A stretch of DNA of 8,240 bases. Source: SAR324 cluster bacterium (GTDB lineage Bacteria; Bdellovibrionota; UBA2361; JAAZON01). The notes below the pieces were generated by a model. It was not told the origin of the DNA. It did no database searches and saw only the letters and a list, made by a program, of their open reading frames with translations. Positions 5,571 through 8,240 of the stretch are shown here, one piece after another (positions within the stretch are counted from its first letter, which is position 1; the number at the start of each line of letters is the position of its first letter). The DNA lies in assembly GCA_012797725.1 (NCBI GenBank), contig JAAZON010000440.1, forward strand, positions 1-8,240, written 5' to 3'. A program made the translations under genes and the position numbers.

Positions 5571-6533
5571 ATGACACCAAGCGCTCTTGTTGTAGTAATT
5601 TTAGTGGTATTCTTGCTGGTTGGAGGAGTTATAGTCTGGTTTCTCCTTATGGAGGGATCTGAGAATAGCCCTTACGAACAATTTGGGGAAATACTCTCCG
5701 CCCAACGGGGAATACCTGCAGAGACTGCGGCGAAAAAGGCTTTTTTCAGCACCCCAGAAACTGAAGATGAATCAATAGCCGATCGTTCAAAACTTACACT
5801 TGCCAAGAAGCTTAGAATGGCTCAAGTGAAAATGAGTCCTGCCATTTTTTGGGTATGGTCTATTGCCATCGGTGTTTTGGCCTTTCTTCTGGCCGTCCAG
5901 GTTTTTAATTTATGGGTGTCCTTTCTGTTCTTGTTTGTCGGTTGGTTGATAATGAGCACCTATCTAAGCTGGCGTCTGGATCGACGTTTTAACGCTTTCG
6001 ATAAAGACTATTCTCAATTCTTGTTGTCTTTGGTTGGTCTTTTAAAGACTGGTATGAATACCTTGACTAGCCTCGGAGCCGCTGCGGAAGGTCTGGAACC
6101 GGGGGCTCTTGTCAGGCAAGAAGTTGAGATGATGCTTGAGCGTTTACGATTTGGTGTCCCTGAAGAAAAGTCTATCGGTGCGTTTGGCGAAGATATTAAC
6201 CACCCTGAAATAGAGCTCTTTGTTCAAGCATTGTTGTTAAATAAAAGGCTTGGGGGAACGCTGTCGGACACATTAGATCGACTTGCTAAACAAGTTCGTC
6301 GCCGACAATTTTTCAGGCAGTCTGCTATTGCAGCCATTGGTCTTCAAAAAGGATCTATGTGGTTCATAATTGTGATTCTTGTTTTCTTGGAGTTGTACTT
6401 GTTTTGGGTTATGCCAGAAGCGGTCATTGACTCGCTTAAGCATCCTTATGGATGGCTCGGATGGCAAATAGCAATGGTTTTAGCTGCCTTTGGAATCTTG
6501 TGGCTAAAACAAGTCGTCAAGATAAGGGTCTGA
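5571..6533 (+). CDS. tadB: TadB, inner-membrane platform protein (GspF/T2SSF family)
   Basis: A 320-residue polytopic protein. An N-terminal membrane segment (about 6-27) is followed by a cytoplasmic linker, two closely spaced segments (about 91-110 and 112-132), a cytoplasmic T2SSF helical domain (about 140-255) and two C-terminal segments (about 261-281 and 295-313). The T2SSF marks are FLLSLVGLLKTGMNTLTSL, the E-x-x-x-M-L-E-R-L-RFGVPEEKSI stretch, and LLLNKRLGGTLSDTLDRLA, typical of TadB. It forms the membrane core with TadC and couples TadA ATP hydrolysis to pilin movement (family knowledge). AGGA overlaps the tadA stop, 6 bases before the ATG. Its TGA stop is in the same frame as tadC with no further stop between them. 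At about 320 residues it is of usual length. Confidence 0.93.
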   Translation: MTPSALVVVILVVFLLVGGVIVWFLLMEGSENSPYEQFGEILSAQRGIPAETAAKKAFFSTPETEDESIADRSKLTLAKKLRMAQVKMSPAIFWVWSIAIGVLAFLLAVQVFNLWVSFLFLFVGWLIMSTYLSWRLDRRFNAFDKDYSQFLLSLVGLLKTGMNTLTSLGAAAEGLEPGALVRQEVEMMLERLRFGVPEEKSIGAFGEDINHPEIELFVQALLLNKRLGGTLSDTLDRLAKQVRRRQFFRQSAIAAIGLQKGSMWFIIVILVFLELYLFWVMPEAVIDSLKHPYGWLGWQIAMVLAAFGILWLKQVVKIRV

Positions 6534-6554
6534 GTTGTCTTAGAAAGGTTTCAT

Positions 6555-7472
6555 ATGACCATAATAATAATCATTGTTGCTGCTCTTGTTCTCCTTGTTT
6601 CAGGTGGGGTGCTTCTTTTTATTCTTTTCAAGGGGGACGATGTAGATACTGACGCTTTGATGGGACATGCTGGCAAAGGCATAGGAGCAGAAGCTCTCCG
6701 ACAGAAGTTGGCTGAAGATGATAAGGGAGAAGAGCTCGCTGCACTCAAGGGCAAAATGCAGAAATCCATAAAGCATCGGAGTAAAATAACCCTTGAAGAT
6801 AAATTCTTTCAAGCAGGACTCTTTCACCAAAAAGATAGAGAGTTCTTCAGAAAGTTCCGCATTATTTCACCAATTGTTAGTGTGCTTATAGTTGGTGGAG
6901 CTATGCTTTTTTTGGGAATGGGGCCTGATATTTTGGTTGTGTCAATAATTTTTGGTGTCTTAATAGGCCTTCAAGTTCCCTTCTCCTGGCTTAATCGTAA
7001 AATTATAAGGCGTTCTGAGGATATCCTTTTCTATCTTCCTCTTGTGATTGAACAGATTGTGGTTGGAGTCAGTGCCTCATTGGATATTGCACCATGTATG
7101 TCAGTTGTAACCGAGATGGCAGACGAGAGGGGAAGCCATAATCCCGTTACGGAACTTTTGAAACGCACCCAGTTTTTTATGAAGCAAGGTGTTCCTATGG
7201 AGGAAGCTCTTACTGAAATTGGGAAAATGTCTGGGCATACAGAGCTCAAACACGCGTTTATGTCTTTAGCTCAGGTGGCTCGCCATGGTGGTGAAGTGAC
7301 AAAGCAACTGCAGGAACTGGCGGATTCAGTAGCTACCCAAAGAGAAATTAAGATTGACGCAAAGATAAAAAAGTTGGAATTACAAGCGACTGGCCCAGTT
7401 GCGCTTGTTTTTTCAGCGTTTCTGATAATTATATTACTTGAATTTGGGCTGCAAGTTTTGAAAGCTTTCTAA
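6555..7472 (+). CDS. tadC: TadC, inner-membrane platform protein (GspF/T2SSF family)
   Basis: A 305-residue protein with the same plan as TadB: N-terminal segment (3-24) with five consecutive Ile, a charged linker, two segments (about 105-121 and 124-146), a T2SSF domain (about 155-270) and a C-terminal segment (about 280-298). Family features are LPLVIEQIVVGVSASLDI, FFMKQGVPMEEALTEIG, VARHGGEVTKQLQELADS and the QREIKIDAKIKKLELQA run leading into the last segment, typical of TadC. It is paralogous to TadB: both open with a similar hydrophobic stretch ending in a Gly-Gly pair and share RSKLTL/RSKITL before the second segments. GAAAGG (6543-6548) lies 6 bases before the ATG. The next gene, sctV, starts 15 bp after its TAA, so tadC is probably co-transcribed with a type III gene. 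Confidence 0.92.
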   Translation: MTIIIIIVAALVLLVSGGVLLFILFKGDDVDTDALMGHAGKGIGAEALRQKLAEDDKGEELAALKGKMQKSIKHRSKITLEDKFFQAGLFHQKDREFFRKFRIISPIVSVLIVGGAMLFLGMGPDILVVSIIFGVLIGLQVPFSWLNRKIIRRSEDILFYLPLVIEQIVVGVSASLDIAPCMSVVTEMADERGSHNPVTELLKRTQFFMKQGVPMEEALTEIGKMSGHTELKHAFMSLAQVARHGGEVTKQLQELADSVATQREIKIDAKIKKLELQATGPVALVFSAFLIIILLEFGLQVLKAF

Positions 7473-7487
7473 TGAAAATGGTAGTCT

Positions 7488-8240
7488 GTGAAACTTTATG
7501 GAGCAAGAACCAGTGATGTTATTTTAGCCATATTGGTTGTGGCCATTACAACTATGCTTGTAATTCCGGTTCCAACATGGCTTCTTGACATATTGCTGGT
7601 TTTCAATCTCTCTTTTTCTCTGCTTTTGTTGATAGTCGGGCTTTATATGCCCAACTCTCTTGCTCTTCTTGCTTTTCCATCTTTGCTTTTAATCACCACG
7701 CTCTTCCGTCTTGCTTTAAATGTAGCTTCTTCGCGTCTTATCCTAAGCGAGGCTTATGCAGGGGAGGTGATTAATGCCTTTGGTTCTTTCCTAATAAGAG
7801 GAGAGGTAATAGTCGGGATCATAATATTTACTATAGTAACTATAGTAAACTTTATAGTCATAGCTAAAGGTTCGAGTCGTGTTTCCGAGGTTGCTGCGCG
7901 CTTTACGTTGGATGCACTACCTGGCAAACAGATGATGATAGATTCTGACTTAAGAGCTAATCTTATAAATGCTGAAACTGCGCGTCAACGGCGTGAAGAC
8001 TTGCAGCGAGAGTCCATGCTCTATGGCTCAATGGACGGGGCAATGAAGTTTGTTCAGGGAGACGCCATCGCAGGGTTCTTTGTGATTTTTACAAATATAA
8101 TTGGCGGAATGTATCTGGGACTCCGAGGGGGTATGAGTTTCTCGGCTGCTGTGCAAACTTACACAGTGCTTACTGTGGGCGATGGACTTGTGAGCCAAAT
8201 ACCAGCTCTTCTAATTTCTGTTTGTGCCGGATTGGTTGTC
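7488..8240 (+). CDS. sctV: Type III secretion export-gate protein SctV (FHIPEP family), 3' truncated by window
   Basis: The first 251 codons of an SctV/LcrD/InvA/FlhA protein, which normally has about 680-700 residues; the cytoplasmic ring-forming half is outside the window. The N-terminus MKLYGARTSDVILAILVV, LDILLVFNLSFSLLLL and FPSLLLITTLFRLALNVA match the family's first membrane segments. The FHIPEP signature runs from R131 to D154 (RVSEVAARFTLDALPGKQM, then IDSD), with one Met where a small residue is usual. LYGSMDGAMKFVQGDAIAG follows; Met in GAMKF favours the non-flagellar SctV over FlhA, which has Ser there. GTG at 7488 is taken as the start because an in-frame TAG lies at 7482-7484 and the next ATG (7554) would cut the first membrane segment. 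No strong ribosome binding site is seen, so coupling to tadC is likely. It forms the substrate export gate in the inner membrane. Confidence 0.93.
   Translation, partial: MKLYGARTSDVILAILVVAITTMLVIPVPTWLLDILLVFNLSFSLLLLIVGLYMPNSLALLAFPSLLLITTLFRLALNVASSRLILSEAYAGEVINAFGSFLIRGEVIVGIIIFTIVTIVNFIVIAKGSSRVSEVAARFTLDALPGKQMMIDSDLRANLINAETARQRREDLQRESMLYGSMDGAMKFVQGDAIAGFFVIFTNIIGGMYLGLRGGMSFSAAVQTYTVLTVGDGLVSQIPALLISVCAGLVV

Noticed and set aside
7488..8240. Flagellar FlhA rather than SctV
   Set aside because: The family is shared, but Met in the GAMKF motif fits the non-flagellar branch and no flagellar gene is near. Not excluded absolutely, since the C-terminal half is missing.
1..8240. CRISPR array, tRNA, insertion sequence or prophage remnants
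   Set aside because: No regularly spaced repeats, cloverleaf, transposase or terminal inverted repeats were seen on either strand.

Overview
The window reads as one co-directional block on the + strand: FHA-domain protein, membrane-anchored Ser/Thr protein kinase, TadZ/CpaE-type ATPase (interrupted by an in-frame TGA), Flp pilin, TadA/CpaF ATPase, TadB, TadC, then the first 251 codons of a type III secretion export gate (SctV/LcrD family, cut by the window edge). No tRNA, rRNA, CRISPR array, transposase or integrase is visible. The base composition is moderately AT-rich. Most genes are separated by under 25 bp or overlap, except for two longer gaps on either side of the flp gene.

Region by region. 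12-2060: a small FHA protein followed 6 bp later by a kinase with every catalytic motif intact and a single C-terminal membrane segment. 2057-3316: a TadZ-like gene that overlaps the kinase stop by ATGA. It has an atypical receiver domain and a MinD/ParA-type ATPase domain, but the second glycine of the Walker A motif is replaced by a TGA stop. 3317-3700: a non-coding, AT-rich leader with a hairpin, a C-tract, a T-tract and a TTGACA promoter candidate. 3701-3856: a 51-residue Flp prepilin with a very good ribosome binding site, followed by two hairpins, the second a strong Rho-independent terminator. 4081-7472: tadA, tadB and tadC, tightly packed. 7488 to the end: sctV, 15 bp after tadC.

How the parts fit. 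TadA (ATPase), TadB and TadC (inner-membrane platform), TadZ (localisation ATPase) and Flp (pilin) are the motor, base and subunit of a Tad/Flp type IVc pilus. The window lacks the secretin RcpA/CpaC, RcpC/CpaB, prepilin peptidase TadV/CpaA, and TadD/E/F/G, so these must be elsewhere if the machine is complete. The 3' neighbour belongs to a different machine, the non-flagellar type III injectisome. The FHA/kinase pair at the 5' end suggests phosphothreonine signalling coupled to one or both machines.

Taxonomy is inferred only. A non-flagellar-type SctV together with eukaryote-like kinases, FHA proteins and Tad genes in an AT-leaning genome would fit the PVC group (Chlamydiae, Lentisphaerae, Verrucomicrobia) or a deltaproteobacterial-type lineage. 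I cannot place it further. The points most worth following are the Tad/T3SS/kinase linkage and the stop codon inside the TadZ nucleotide-binding loop.
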